Assembly: GCF_008831085.1 (NCBI RefSeq)
Contig: NZ_WBJY01000002.1
Span: forward strand, 1-64,000
Direction of reading: 5' to 3'
DNA length: 64,000 nt
Source: Pseudoclavibacter endophyticus
GTDB lineage: Bacteria > Actinomycetota > Actinomycetes > Actinomycetales > Microbacteriaceae
Shown: piece after piece, positions 1 through 9,841 of the stretch
Layout of the letters: each line of letters opens with the position of its first letter
How positions within the stretch are numbered: the first letter of the stretch is position 1
Position numbers and translations under genes: made by a program
Notes under the pieces: model-generated
Told to the model about the DNA's origin: nothing
The model's input: only the letters and a program-made list of their open reading frames with translations
Database searches by the model: none

Positions 1-1
1 G

Positions 2-262
2 CTTGTCGAGGAGACCGCTCCTGTGGGGTACGTCCTCGACAGCACTCCTCGTGTGTTCACGGTGACCGAAGAGACGGCCGTGGTTGATCTCGGCCAGATC
101 ACGAACGACCAACAACCGGGCGTGCCGGTCGGGCCGGATGGTGATGAGCACCTCGTCACCACTGGCACGGACGTTCTGTGGCCCCTCGGCGCAGTCGGCC
201 TCGCCCTCGGGCTTGTCGGCGTGACCCTGCTTGCCATGAAGGCGAGAAAGCGAATGAGCTGA
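2..262 (+). CDS. Cell-wall-anchored surface protein, C-terminal fragment
   Basis: The reading frame is open from the first complete codon, so the gene begins before the window; only about 86 residues are visible. The first half (ETAPVGYVLD...PRVFTV) has the look of the last strands of a SpaA/prealbumin-like (Cna-B type) repeat domain. The end carries a sortase sorting signal: an LVTTG pentapeptide, a hydrophobic segment (about WPLGAVGLALGLVGVTLLAM) and a basic tail KARKRMS. By family knowledge such proteins are cleaved at the Thr-Gly bond and linked to peptidoglycan. A strong hairpin follows the stop. The true length, adhesin domain and partner sortase are outside the window. Confidence 0.8.
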   Translation, partial: LVEETAPVGYVLDSTPRVFTVTEETAVVDLGQITNDQQPGVPVGPDGDEHLVTTGTDVLWPLGAVGLALGLVGVTLLAMKARKRMS

Positions 263-271
263 CCTTGAACG

Positions 272-312
272 GGGTGTTCGTCCCGCACCGTCACGGTGCG
301 GGACGAACACCC
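272..312 (+). terminator. Perfect 19-bp stem hairpin after the surface protein gene
   Basis: The arms at 272-290 and 294-312 are exact reverse complements with a 3-nt loop, starting 9 nt after the stop codon. No run of T follows, as is common in high-GC actinobacteria. It probably ends the surface protein transcript before the LuxR gene. Confidence 0.8.
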
Positions 313-396
313 GTCTCCGTCGTGTTCATTCGGTCACCAACTGATAAAGGGGCTTGTCATCGCTCACGGGGAGCGAAGAACACCTGTGGAAATGAA

Positions 397-2001
397 ATGA
401 ACTATCGGATCGAGCGATCGGGCACGGATGACGGGTGCTCGTCAGTGGTGAGCCAGCCATATCATGCTCTCGCTCGGGCTGTTCAAGAAGCGGACCTGGC
501 AATGGCCACGTCGATCGTACGGACCGAGTGGTTCAATTTGCTCAACGGAAACGAAGAGAATCTCCGCCCGCTGTTGTCGCGAATTCCGGCACATGAGCTG
601 CGTTCGCGACCGCTGCTCGCTCTGCTGCTCGGCTTATGCTACATTTCAACCGACTTTCAGCGTCTCCTGAAAACACGCTATTTCATGATCGCCGTGAGAT
701 CCGCGCAAGAGAATCCGACTGATCATGCGGCAATTGATCTTGCCCTCATTCGGGCGACCGAGGCCACGGCATACCGGCTTCTGGGCAGTCCCGAACTCGG
801 GCTCGCGCCGGCGCGCCACGCCGTCAGAGCGCTCGAGAGCATAGCCCTCGAGGATCGAAGCAAGATACCCCATCTCCCGAGGGTGTACTGTCAAGCCGGA
901 ATCACCCTGTACTACGGCGGAGACGTCGACGCGGCTCTCGAGACGTTTGGTATGGGGCTCGCGGAAATGGCAGTGGCGGCCCAGCCCGCGTCCGCGTTCG
1001 GAAACCTCTCGATGTTGGCAGGTATTCACGCGCTCGAGGGTCGACTGCCGGAGGCGAAATCCCACGTTAAATATGCGCGGACGGCCGTATGGAGTAGCGA
1101 ACAGCGCAATTCATATACCGGCACGTTCTATGGAGTCGCAGAAGTAATACTCGCTTTGGAAAAGTTCGACGCAGCCTCGGCACGCGGACGTCTCAACGCG
1201 ATGGCCCACGACCGTCGGACCATCGAACACTGGACGGCTATCGCGAGGGTTGAAGCACTCATCCATCTTATGGAAGGCACCCCGGGGCGCGCCCTCGCGA
1301 AGATCGACACCTTCTCAGAACTGCGAGGACCGGAAGGCCGTTCCCGCGCGGTCCGCGCGGATCTCTCAGGCACAAGAGCCCTTCTCCAGCTTGCGCTCGG
1401 CAACCCGCTCGCCGCGGAGGCGATCCTTCGCGACGACCTCGCCGAAAGCCCTCGAGGCAGGATCAATCAGGCGCGAGTCGAGCTCTGCCTCGACCGCACG
1501 GGCTCGGCACTCACGGCCCTGCGTTCGATCACCAATGCACATTTGCCGGCACGCCTTGCAGCCGAAGCTGCCGCCCTCGAGGCGGCAGTGATGCTCCGGA
1601 TCTCCGCCAAGCCACGGGCACTTGGGATCATCGATCACCTCGGAGAACTGCTCAGGAGTACTCAGATGCTCCTGCCCTTGGCGCTCTTGCCCGCCCACGA
1701 CCACAGCCGGGTCGTCACAGCACTACGGAAGGCAGGATACGCGGAAGTCCTCGACGGGAGTCCTGTCCGATCCGTGCTCACGACCTCAACGACGGGTACG
1801 CCGCTGACGCAACGCGAATTGACGGTGCTCGAAACGTTCAGAACTGTTCCCACTGTCACAGAGGTCGCCGCTCGACTCAGCGTCTCCTCCAACACAGTGA
1901 AGTCGCACCTGCGTAGCGTCTACCGGAAATTCGGCGTCTCCAAGCGAGAAGACGCGATCGCCGTCGCGATCAGCAGACACCTGTTCGTGGATCCTGACTG
2001 A
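397..2001 (+). CDS. LuxR-family transcriptional regulator (helical-repeat body, C-terminal HTH)
   Basis: A 534-residue protein. The last ~65 residues are a clear LuxR/FixJ-type helix-turn-helix (LTQRELTVLETF, then VAARLSVSSNTVKSHLRSVYRKFGV). The large alpha-helical, TPR/MalT-like body has no Walker A motif, so this is not a full LAL/MalT ATPase. The ATG at 397 was chosen because a GGA-containing site lies just upstream and the frame upstream of it reads through the hairpin of the previous gene. The gene is visibly richer in A/T and in codons such as AAA, AAT and ATA than its neighbours, which suggests acquisition by transfer. Being next to a sortase-anchored protein, it may regulate surface proteins, but this is inference from position only. 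Confidence 0.75.
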   Translation: MNYRIERSGTDDGCSSVVSQPYHALARAVQEADLAMATSIVRTEWFNLLNGNEENLRPLLSRIPAHELRSRPLLALLLGLCYISTDFQRLLKTRYFMIAVRSAQENPTDHAAIDLALIRATEATAYRLLGSPELGLAPARHAVRALESIALEDRSKIPHLPRVYCQAGITLYYGGDVDAALETFGMGLAEMAVAAQPASAFGNLSMLAGIHALEGRLPEAKSHVKYARTAVWSSEQRNSYTGTFYGVAEVILALEKFDAASARGRLNAMAHDRRTIEHWTAIARVEALIHLMEGTPGRALAKIDTFSELRGPEGRSRAVRADLSGTRALLQLALGNPLAAEAILRDDLAESPRGRINQARVELCLDRTGSALTALRSITNAHLPARLAAEAAALEAAVMLRISAKPRALGIIDHLGELLRSTQMLLPLALLPAHDHSRVVTALRKAGYAEVLDGSPVRSVLTTSTTGTPLTQRELTVLETFRTVPTVTEVAARLSVSSNTVKSHLRSVYRKFGVSKREDAIAVAISRHLFVDPD

Positions 2002-2286
2002 AGCTACAAATCAGGCTGAGGGCGATACGCGCTACAAAGCGCGACTCCCGCGATGTGTGTGCCCCGCCGAACCGCTCGCCCCCCACGACAGACCGCCCCG
2101 GTTCGTTCCGGCCCAGCCCAGGACAACACGCCGTGCGCTCGAGTGCACCGTCACTTCCGTGCTGCGCCGCGCGATCTTCGCGTCAGTCGGGAGGGACGCC
2201 GCACTCGGTGGCGCCACGGCGGCATCGTTGTCTCACCGGCGGCGGCGACGCTTTCTTGCGACGGCCCGGGCCCATAGCCTGGTCGC

Positions 2287-3879
2287 ATGCGTCCAGCCTC
2301 AACGTTGCCCGCGACGACGGATGTGCTGGTCGTCGGCGCCGGCCCGACCGGGCTCATGCTCGCGAACTGGCTGCAGCGGCTTAGCGTCGATCACGTCCTC
2401 ATCGACGGCAAGGACGGGCCGACGCGTCAATCCCGTGCGATCGCCGTGCAGCAGCGCTCATTCGAGCTCTACGCGCAGCTCGGCATGATCGATCCGGTGC
2501 GCGACGAGTCGGTCGCCGCCCGGTACGTGCGTCCCGGCTGGCAACGACGGGCCGCGCCGGTGCCGCTGCCGGTCGGACGCATCGGGCTCGGCATGTCCGC
2601 GTACCCCGGGATCCACATTCTCGAGCAGTCGGCGAACGAGCGGCTCCTGGTGTCGCACCTCCGAGACGCGGGCGGCACGGTCTCCTGGGGGCACGAACTG
2701 GCGTCGCTCGACCGCGACGACCACGGCGTCACGGCGCACGTCACGCACGACGGCGGCACGCGAGAGATCCGGGCGCGATGGTGCGTCGGCGCAGACGGGG
2801 CGTCGTCGCCGGTGCGCAAGGCCGCGGACATCCCGTTCAGCGGCACGACGAGCCCCGACACGTTCTGGGTCGCCGACGCGACCGGCGTGGAGGGCCTGCC
2901 CGCGGAAACGGTGAGTGTGCGACTCGGCACGGGCTCCTTCATGATCACGTTCCCGCTCCATGGCGAGCGGCGGCACCGGCTCGTCGGCGTCATCCGCGGC
3001 GAGCCGGACGAAGCCGCCGCCCGGCGAATCGCCGAAGAGGGGTTCGGCGTCACCTGGCGCGAATCGGGATGGTTCTCGACGTATCGCCTGCACTCGCGGG
3101 TCGCCGACCGCTTCCGCGACGGACGTATCGTGCTCGCCGGCGACGCCGCGCACGTGCACTCGCCGGTCGGGGGCCAGGGCATGAACACCGGCCTGCAAGA
3201 TGCCCACAACCTCGCCTTCAAGCTGGCCGCCGTGCTCGACGGCACGGCCACCGACGCGCTCCTCGACCGTTACGACGCCGAGCGGCGCCCGGTCGCGCGC
3301 CGCCTCGTGAGCACCAGCGACGCGGCATTCCGCTTCGTGACCGATCAGCGCCCGCGCAATCGGCGCCTGCGCCGGCTCGCCGTGCCGCTCATCGCCCCCG
3401 TCATGCCCCTGCTGCTCCGCCTTCCCGTCGGCCGTTCCGCGGTCGCCGCCGTCGGCCAGCTCCGCATCCACTACTGGATGTCGGACGCAGCCAAGGGTCG
3501 TGCACGGGGCCGCCGCGACCGCGTCGTCGGCCGTCGGCTGCCGTGGACAGGATCGAATCACGGCGTGCTTCGCGAGGCGACCTGGCAGGTCCACGCCTAT
3601 TCGCCGGCGCCCCCATCGCTCGACGGCATGCCCGAGCTGGTGTCAGCCGCCCACCGGTTCGATCCGCGGCCCGACGTCGGCCTGCTTCGCGATCGCTGGT
3701 ACCTCGTTCGTCCCGACGGATTCGTCGCTGCGGCCGCTCCGCCCGACGGCGCGCCGGCCGAGTTCGCCCGCGTGCTCCGGGAGCACGGGTACGGCGATCG
3801 GGCCGTGCGTGCTCGGGCGGCGGCGGTCGCCGAAGCGCCCCCGCGTGGTCGGCCGAGCGGCCAACGGCCGGACGACTGA
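2287..3879 (+). CDS. FAD-dependent monooxygenase (PheA/TfdB/MhpA-type hydroxylase)
   Basis: A 530-residue flavoprotein. The N-terminus has the Rossmann GAGPTGLMLANWL dinucleotide fingerprint (residues ~17-29); DG-type sequence follows in mid-protein (VGADGASSPVRKA) and the GD motif with ribityl-binding segment is present (LAGDAAHVHSPVGGQGMNTGLQDAHNLAFKL). This is the group A aromatic hydroxylase pattern, using NAD(P)H and O2. The C-terminal thioredoxin-like part typical of PheA-type enzymes is short. It is a lone gene, with about 285 nt of featureless upstream sequence (2002-2286) and no catabolic partners nearby, so its substrate (aromatic or polyketide) cannot be told. Confidence 0.8.
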   Translation: MRPASTLPATTDVLVVGAGPTGLMLANWLQRLSVDHVLIDGKDGPTRQSRAIAVQQRSFELYAQLGMIDPVRDESVAARYVRPGWQRRAAPVPLPVGRIGLGMSAYPGIHILEQSANERLLVSHLRDAGGTVSWGHELASLDRDDHGVTAHVTHDGGTREIRARWCVGADGASSPVRKAADIPFSGTTSPDTFWVADATGVEGLPAETVSVRLGTGSFMITFPLHGERRHRLVGVIRGEPDEAAARRIAEEGFGVTWRESGWFSTYRLHSRVADRFRDGRIVLAGDAAHVHSPVGGQGMNTGLQDAHNLAFKLAAVLDGTATDALLDRYDAERRPVARRLVSTSDAAFRFVTDQRPRNRRLRRLAVPLIAPVMPLLLRLPVGRSAVAAVGQLRIHYWMSDAAKGRARGRRDRVVGRRLPWTGSNHGVLREATWQVHAYSPAPPSLDGMPELVSAAHRFDPRPDVGLLRDRWYLVRPDGFVAAAAPPDGAPAEFARVLREHGYGDRAVRARAAAVAEAPPRGRPSGQRPDD

Positions 3880-3980
3880 GCACGCCGCGTCAACCGGGAC
3901 GTTCCCTCGGCGTCACCCTGCCGCCACTGGCCTGGGTTACCGTACGCCAAATGTTCCACGAGACTCGACGAGGTGCGCAA

Positions 3981-4592
3981 ATGACGCCGACTGCCGGGTG
4001 GCGCGACGAGCTCGACGCTGCCTGGCGCGAAATCGAGGAGTGGTACGCCGAGCATGATGCCGCCCACCTGCTGTCGGCCGGCGCGAGCGAAGCCGACGTC
4101 GGCAAGGTCGAGGCGCAGCTCGATGTCGTGCTGCCTGCCCTCCTCCGAGCCTCGCTCCTGCGCCACAACGGCACCCGGCGGGACGGCTGGGCCCGGGGAA
4201 CCCTGCTGTCCTGCGGCAGCATCGTCGCAGCGACCGAGCTGTGGCGGCGCATCGCCGACCACGGCGAGGATGTCCCCGCCGACTACGTCTGCCCGGACGC
4301 CGAACGCGGCCTGCTGCAGCCCGGCTGGTGGCACGCGGGCTGGGTCGCCATCGACGAGGACCGGCTCGGCAACGCGACCGGGGTCGACACGGCGCCCGGG
4401 CCCCTCGGCAGCTACGGCCAAGTGTTGGAGATGGACCGCATAACGGGCCCGATCCTCTCGAGCGGCGACGTGGTCGAGTACCTGTGCGAAGTCGCCGACT
4501 CGCTGGAAGACCTTCGCGTCGGCGGCGGCGGCACCCTCGAAGAGAACGACGTGTGGGAGGGCGACGACGCGCCGAGCGCCCCCTCGCGCTGA
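3981..4592 (+). CDS. SMI1/KNR4 family protein
   Basis: A 203-residue acidic cytoplasmic protein. The layout fits the SMI1/KNR4 (SUKH) fold: an early helix WREIEEWYAEH, then ASEADVGKVEAQLDVVLPALLRASLLRHNGT, then the GSIVAATELW strand and WVAIDEDRLGN. The start at 3981 is favoured by GAGG seven bases upstream; an in-frame ATG at 3951 lacks a clear ribosome-binding site. SUKH proteins often act as toxin immunity proteins, but no toxin gene is adjacent here, so a general function only is assigned. Confidence 0.7.
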   Translation: MTPTAGWRDELDAAWREIEEWYAEHDAAHLLSAGASEADVGKVEAQLDVVLPALLRASLLRHNGTRRDGWARGTLLSCGSIVAATELWRRIADHGEDVPADYVCPDAERGLLQPGWWHAGWVAIDEDRLGNATGVDTAPGPLGSYGQVLEMDRITGPILSSGDVVEYLCEVADSLEDLRVGGGGTLEENDVWEGDDAPSAPSR

Positions 4593-4648
4593 CACGTCGT
4601 AGCTCGGGCGATGGCGCGTCGCGTCTCGGGATCGATCGTCCCTCGCGG

Positions 4649-7354
4649 CTAGGGGCTGTCGTCGTCGTTGAGCCACTCGTCAAACATCGCCCGCACGTCA
4701 TCGCGCCGGTCATTGCGGCCCGCGTCGCGATCGCGCCCGCCGCTGCGCGCGTCGTCGCGACCGCGCCGGGGGCCGCTCGCGTCGCCGTTCTGCGGTGGTC
4801 GGCCGGCGGAGGCCGGTGGCACGCCGTCGGGCCCGTCGGGACCCTGGGTCCCGGGGCCGCCACTTTCGTTGCGCAGTTGCGCGCGGCGGCGTTCGGCGGC
4901 TCCTCGCGGCCCGCGCGACGGCGGGATGGGCGATTCCCGCGAGGGGTGGTGTCCGGCGAGGCGCTGTTGTTCGGCAAGGCGCTGCTCCTCGGCACGGCGC
5001 TGCCTGGCGATCGACGCCTGCCGTTCGGCATCGGTTGGCTGTTCGGCGCCGCGCTCGGTCTCGGCCGCTCGCCGCCGCGCCGCCTCGCGGGCGCGCTTCT
5101 CGGCGATTGCGCGCGCAGCGTCCTGCTCCAACATGCGACGCTCGCGGCGGGTGCGCGGCCCCGTGGGGCCGGTCGCATGGAGTGGCAACAGGATGCCGGC
5201 GGTCGACAGATCGCCCGTCGCGTTCATCGCGGCGAAAGCGCCACCGTAGGCGCCCTGTTCGCGCCGCTCGACCTCGGGATCACTCGGCCGATCCGCCTGC
5301 CGGCTCGCCGCCGAGCCGAGCCACGCCGACCACGCGTCGTCGCGTGCCCGCAGCTCGTCCGGGTCGCGGTCGCGACCGCGCGGGGCGCCGGCACCGCGCC
5401 CGCGCGAGGTGCCGGCTCCGCGCTCGCGCGGTGCTGGGCCCACAGGTGACCCTGGGTCGGCCGCACCATCCGGCACGGCGTGGCCATCGCCCTCAAGGCC
5501 CCACGCGCCATCCGGCCACGTTTCCGGCGCGCCGGGCTCGGTTGCGGCGGGCGGGGTCGGTTGCCCTGCCGTCGGAGGCAAGCCCCCGGGAGCGATCGGA
5601 GCATCCACGCCGATCGCGGCACCGCCTGCTTCACCGCCCCGGTCACCGCCCGCGTCACGGTTCGCCGCGTCGTCGTCGCGTCGCTCACGCGAGGGATCAT
5701 CGGCGGGGCGCGCGGCGGGCAGCACCGCGACGAGTCGTCCGAGCCCCACCCGGCGCAGCAGAGGATCAAGACCTTCGCGCAGCTCGGGCGACCGCATGGC
5801 GAACATAGTCACGAGGTACACGAGCGCCATGACGCCGCCGCCGGCCGCGCATCCCAGCAGCGCCGGACCGATGCCACTGCGGGCGAAGCCGTCGTCGACG
5901 TACGCCCCGAGCATCCACATGAGGCCGAAGCCGACGGCGGCAGCGGCGAGACCGCCGATTGCGAACCGCACGTAGGAGCGCGCGATGCGGCGAAGATCGA
6001 GGTGCCCGATGCGGAGCCGGAGCAGCACGAGCAGGATGACGAGGCGCACGACCGAGACGGCTGACTGCGACAGGGCCAGGCCCGCGGCGATCATGTGCAC
6101 CTCGAGCGTGGCCGCGAGGGCCATGCCGAACACGTGGAGCGGCATGGTCGCGAGAAACACCCAGAACTGCGTCCGCGTGTCTTCGAGCGCGAAGAAGGCG
6201 CGCTGGACGAGGAAGAGGCCGCAGAATGAGACGAGTCCGATCAGGAAGCAGCAGAGCACGATCGCGATGTCGGTGACGCCCTCTTGCGTCGACTCGAAGA
6301 TCCTCGCGAACGGCGGCGAGATGACGGCGATCGCCCAGGCCGAGAAGACGATGAAGAGGCCGATGAGCCGCGCACCGCCCGAGAAGTCCCGCACGAGATC
6401 GCCGAGGCGGTTCTCACCGGCGGCAGCACTCATGCGGGTGAAGTAGGCGGTCGCGATCGAGACCGTGATGATCGAGTGCGGTAAGACGAAGATGAGGTAG
6501 GCGTTCTGGAAGGCCGCGACCGAGACCGCCTTGCCCGCCGCGATGTTGAGCACGATCGTCTCGATGAGCCCGGAGAACTGCAGCACGAGCAGCATGCCGA
6601 AGGTCCAGCCGATGAGCTTGCCCGCCTTGCCGAGGCCGGTGCCACGCCAGCGGAAGTCGGGGCGGTAGGTGAGGCCGACGCGGCGCCAGAACACGAAGAG
6701 GATGAGCGCCTGGCACGCGACCCCGGCGGTGGTCGTGCTGCCGAGCAGGGCGATCATGTCGGGCGTCCACTCGCTGATCGGTCGATCGCCCGTGGGGTCG
6801 GCGCCGTAGATGACGGAGAACAGCACGAGGAAGCCGATGCCGATGACATTGTTCAGCACGGGCGCCCAGGTGAAGGGGCCGAAGAGACCGCGCGCGTTGA
6901 GCACCTCGCCGAGCACGGCGTAGAGGCCGTAGAAGAAGATCTGCGGCATGCACCAGTAGGCGAGCGCGATGACGAGCGTGAGCAGGTCGGGGTCTTCGAT
7001 GCTGAAGCCGTACAAGCGGGCGATCAGCGGGACGGCGATCGTCGCGATGAGCGCGATGCCGGCGAGGCCGGCGATCGCGATCGTGACGAGCCGGTTGATG
7101 TACTGCTGGCCGCCGTCATCGTGCCGTGCGGCGCGGACAACCTGTGGCACGAGCACCGCGTTGAGCACACCGCCCGCGATGATCGAGTAGATGCTGCTCG
7201 GCAGCATGTTCGCGTTGGCGAAGGCGTCGGCCCCGTTGCCGATGACGCCGATCGTTTGGGCGAGCACGATCGCCTTGACGAACCCGAGCATGCGCGACAC
7301 GAGGGTGCCGGATGCGAGCAGCATGCTCGCGCGGCCGATACCGCCCCGCGCCAT
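4649..7354 (-). CDS. murJ: MurJ-type lipid II flippase with long C-terminal disordered tail
   Basis: A 901-residue protein. The first ~530 residues form a MviN/MurJ membrane domain with about 14 transmembrane segments, including MLGFVKAIVLAQTIG and the NMLPSSIYSIIAGGVLNAVLVPQ signature of the MOP superfamily; it flips lipid-linked peptidoglycan precursor across the membrane. From about residue 545 to the end (roughly 4652-5720) the sequence becomes low-complexity, rich in Ala, Arg, Asp, Gly and Pro, with a highly basic/acidic coiled region (ARAIAEKRAREAARRRAAET). The start follows GGGGAA in the end of the upstream DUF6049 gene, 3 nt away, so the two are probably co-transcribed. Mycobacterial MurJ carries a pseudokinase there; no kinase motifs are seen here. 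Confidence 0.9.
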   Translation of the reverse strand: MARGGIGRASMLLASGTLVSRMLGFVKAIVLAQTIGVIGNGADAFANANMLPSSIYSIIAGGVLNAVLVPQVVRAARHDDGGQQYINRLVTIAIAGLAGIALIATIAVPLIARLYGFSIEDPDLLTLVIALAYWCMPQIFFYGLYAVLGEVLNARGLFGPFTWAPVLNNVIGIGFLVLFSVIYGADPTGDRPISEWTPDMIALLGSTTTAGVACQALILFVFWRRVGLTYRPDFRWRGTGLGKAGKLIGWTFGMLLVLQFSGLIETIVLNIAAGKAVSVAAFQNAYLIFVLPHSIITVSIATAYFTRMSAAAGENRLGDLVRDFSGGARLIGLFIVFSAWAIAVISPPFARIFESTQEGVTDIAIVLCCFLIGLVSFCGLFLVQRAFFALEDTRTQFWVFLATMPLHVFGMALAATLEVHMIAAGLALSQSAVSVVRLVILLVLLRLRIGHLDLRRIARSYVRFAIGGLAAAAVGFGLMWMLGAYVDDGFARSGIGPALLGCAAGGGVMALVYLVTMFAMRSPELREGLDPLLRRVGLGRLVAVLPAARPADDPSRERRDDDAANRDAGGDRGGEAGGAAIGVDAPIAPGGLPPTAGQPTPPAATEPGAPETWPDGAWGLEGDGHAVPDGAADPGSPVGPAPRERGAGTSRGRGAGAPRGRDRDPDELRARDDAWSAWLGSAASRQADRPSDPEVERREQGAYGGAFAAMNATGDLSTAGILLPLHATGPTGPRTRRERRMLEQDAARAIAEKRAREAARRRAAETERGAEQPTDAERQASIARQRRAEEQRLAEQQRLAGHHPSRESPIPPSRGPRGAAERRRAQLRNESGGPGTQGPDGPDGVPPASAGRPPQNGDASGPRRGRDDARSGGRDRDAGRNDRRDDVRAMFDEWLNDDDSP

Positions 7355-7357
7355 CCG

Positions 7358-9841
7358 CTATTCCCCTTCGCTGCTCACCGAGGTACCGCCGGGCGGGACT
7401 GCGCCCGCCGACGAAGCTCCTACCTTCTCATGCCGTCGGCGGCGCACGGTCCGGACGACGCCCCAGACGAAGAGGGTCGTGAGCGCGAGAGCGGCGGTCA
7501 CGACCACGGCGGTCTCCCACTCGGCCTGCACGTTGACGCGCAGTCGCTGGCTGCTGAGCAGCTCGACGCCGTCGGGGGTGAGGATGCGCGCGTCGACCTC
7601 CGCGTTCCCGTTGGAGATCGCCTGCATGGGCACCTGGGCGCGCGCCATCGAACCCGGCTCGATGCGGATCGTCACCGGCTCACCCGCCTCGAGCCGGCCC
7701 GTCGTGGGCTCGAGGACGACCTGTACCGTGACCGCGAGCTCCGTGTCATTGCGCACGAAGACGGGGAATTGTGCCTCGCGCCCGATGAGTTGAATGTCGC
7801 TCGAGTCGGTGATCGCCACGCTCGCTTCGGTCGCGGTGGTGTAGTCCATGAAGGCGTCCCCCACCACCGACCACTCGTCGCGGTCGGCCGCCCAGGAAGC
7901 CGAGAACAAGGCCAGCAGCGCAGCGCGCCGCTCCGAGCGGAAGTGTTCCGGGTCGTCGAACATGGTCGCGAACTCGCTCGCCCGCTCCTCGGCTCCGAGC
8001 AGCTCGAGGACGCGCGCGACGGCCACCTCGGCGTGGGCGCCCTCGCGGAGCGTCGCCACGGGCACGTCGCCCTCGGTGAGATCCGGAACCTCGAGGGTGC
8101 CGGGGGTCTGCCACGCGAGCGCGTCAACCGCGCGAAGCGTCTCGCCGAGCGCCACGGGGTCGGTCGGCGCGGTGCGCCCCGCCGTCGCCAGCAGGGACCT
8201 CGGCTGCTGCGGCAATTCGCGGGTGACGATCGCGAGCACCGTCGACAGCTGCGTGATCGCCGCGTCGCGGTCGGCGGTCGAGTTTGTCGACGCTGCGAGC
8301 TCGAAGGCGCTCGAGAGTTCGGAGTCGGTGCTCATCGCGCTCCAGCCGTCGAGATTCAGGTCATAGGCCGGAGTGAAGTCGTAGTCGGCGAGCCGTTCGG
8401 CCGCGGCGTCCTCGACGATGACACCGCGATAGCCCCAGCCGCCGAAGGCGGCGAGGTCGTCCGTCGAGAGCGTTCCCGATACCGGCCACGCGACGCTCTC
8501 CACGGTGTAGGGGAACGCGGTCAGCTCGTCGAGGGTCGGGCGCGAGCTCTCTCCGTCCGGCGCGTCCTCGGTCTCGGTCGGTCCGGGTGACGCGGCGTCG
8601 GGGGCAACGGACCCCGCGGATGCCGACGCCGCGTCCGGATCAGCGTCGTCGCCGATCGCGCCGCCCTCGTCGTCGGCGGCCGCCTGATCGGTCCCGGCCG
8701 TCCCCGTCGTTCCGCTCGCGCCGGGCGTGCCCGCCTCGTCAGGGGCGTCGGTCGCCGTGGGTTCCGGGCTCGCGGCGGGGTCGGCAGCGCCGTCAATCGG
8801 CTCGAAGACGAACTCGGGCCCGAGGAGCGACAACGGCTCGGTGAGCCCGGCCTGCCGCTGCAGCGTGAGATCGGCGTCGGCGTACGGCAGCTCGAAGCTC
8901 GGGTTGTCGAGGCCCTCGAGTCGTTCCAGCCAGGCGACGGCGGGGGCGGGGGCGGCGTTGCCGAGCGCCCGCACCGAAACGAGCAGGCGAGGGTCGATCG
9001 CGAGCGTCGCGCTCGTGCCCTCGACTGCGTCGAGCAGCTGCGTCAGGTATCCGCCCGCGGCGGTGAGCTCGCGCAGTTCGCCGGCATCGAGCACCGCCTT
9101 GGTGCCCGATGGCGGAACGATCGGGACGACGACGGAGAGGGGGGTCGGCTGGGCGTCGACGGGCGTGCCGACGACGATGGCCGACCGGCCCTCGGCGGTG
9201 AGTTCACTGGCGATCACGTGCTGCACGGCAAGTCGCCGGGGGCCGAACGGCGACGCGTCGTCGAACGGAAGCTCGCCGGCCGGCACCGTGATCGTCACGG
9301 TCTCGGTCTCGCCCGCCTCGACGGCGGGTGCGTCGGTGCGGAGCGACGCCGTCTCCGGAGCCGCCGTCCCGCCGGCGTCGAGCCACGCCGAGTACTCGGA
9401 GCGGCTGTCGATCGTGTCGGTGCCGATCGCGACGGCCAGCTCACCCGCGTCGAGGTCGGTCTCGGTGCGGTTCACGATGTCGACCGTCACCGTGAGGTCG
9501 GTTCCGGGGGCCAGACCGCCCTCGCCGCCGGGCGCCACCAACACCGTGACGGCGTCGTCGGGCGCGGCGTCGACGCGTCCTTCCGGGGCGAGTGTCGCGG
9601 CGTCGGCGGCTTGGCCGGCACCCGTGTCCGACGTCGCGGGACCGCCGGCGCCACCCGGCTCTTCGTCTCCGGTCGGCGCACCCGCCTCGGCGATGAGGGG
9701 TGTCCCGCTCTCCGCGAAGCCGGCGAGGCCGAGCGCGCCGACGGCGAGGGCCCCGACGAGCACGAGCGGGGTGCCGCGGCGGGCGATGGCGCTCAGCGCC
9801 CGCGGCACCCGTCGCTGACGCCCGTCATCCATGGCGCCCAT
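7358..9841 (-). CDS. DUF6049 family exported membrane protein
   Basis: About 827 residues. An N-terminal hydrophobic segment (TPLVLVGALAVGALGLAGFA) acts as signal peptide or anchor. A large extracellular region follows with a Ser/Thr/Pro/Asp-rich linker near the middle, then a beta-sandwich-like part, and one C-terminal transmembrane helix (TAVVVTAALALTTLFVWGVV) before a basic tail. This is the family usually found directly upstream of murJ in actinobacteria, pointing to a role in the cell envelope; the biochemical function is not known. Start is either 9841 (MGAMDD) or 9832 (MDDGRQ); neither has a strong ribosome-binding site. It is divergent from pcnA and nearly abuts murJ. Confidence 0.8.
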   Translation of the reverse strand: MGAMDDGRQRRVPRALSAIARRGTPLVLVGALAVGALGLAGFAESGTPLIAEAGAPTGDEEPGGAGGPATSDTGAGQAADAATLAPEGRVDAAPDDAVTVLVAPGGEGGLAPGTDLTVTVDIVNRTETDLDAGELAVAIGTDTIDSRSEYSAWLDAGGTAAPETASLRTDAPAVEAGETETVTITVPAGELPFDDASPFGPRRLAVQHVIASELTAEGRSAIVVGTPVDAQPTPLSVVVPIVPPSGTKAVLDAGELRELTAAGGYLTQLLDAVEGTSATLAIDPRLLVSVRALGNAAPAPAVAWLERLEGLDNPSFELPYADADLTLQRQAGLTEPLSLLGPEFVFEPIDGAADPAASPEPTATDAPDEAGTPGASGTTGTAGTDQAAADDEGGAIGDDADPDAASASAGSVAPDAASPGPTETEDAPDGESSRPTLDELTAFPYTVESVAWPVSGTLSTDDLAAFGGWGYRGVIVEDAAAERLADYDFTPAYDLNLDGWSAMSTDSELSSAFELAASTNSTADRDAAITQLSTVLAIVTRELPQQPRSLLATAGRTAPTDPVALGETLRAVDALAWQTPGTLEVPDLTEGDVPVATLREGAHAEVAVARVLELLGAEERASEFATMFDDPEHFRSERRAALLALFSASWAADRDEWSVVGDAFMDYTTATEASVAITDSSDIQLIGREAQFPVFVRNDTELAVTVQVVLEPTTGRLEAGEPVTIRIEPGSMARAQVPMQAISNGNAEVDARILTPDGVELLSSQRLRVNVQAEWETAVVVTAALALTTLFVWGVVRTVRRRRHEKVGASSAGAVPPGGTSVSSEGE

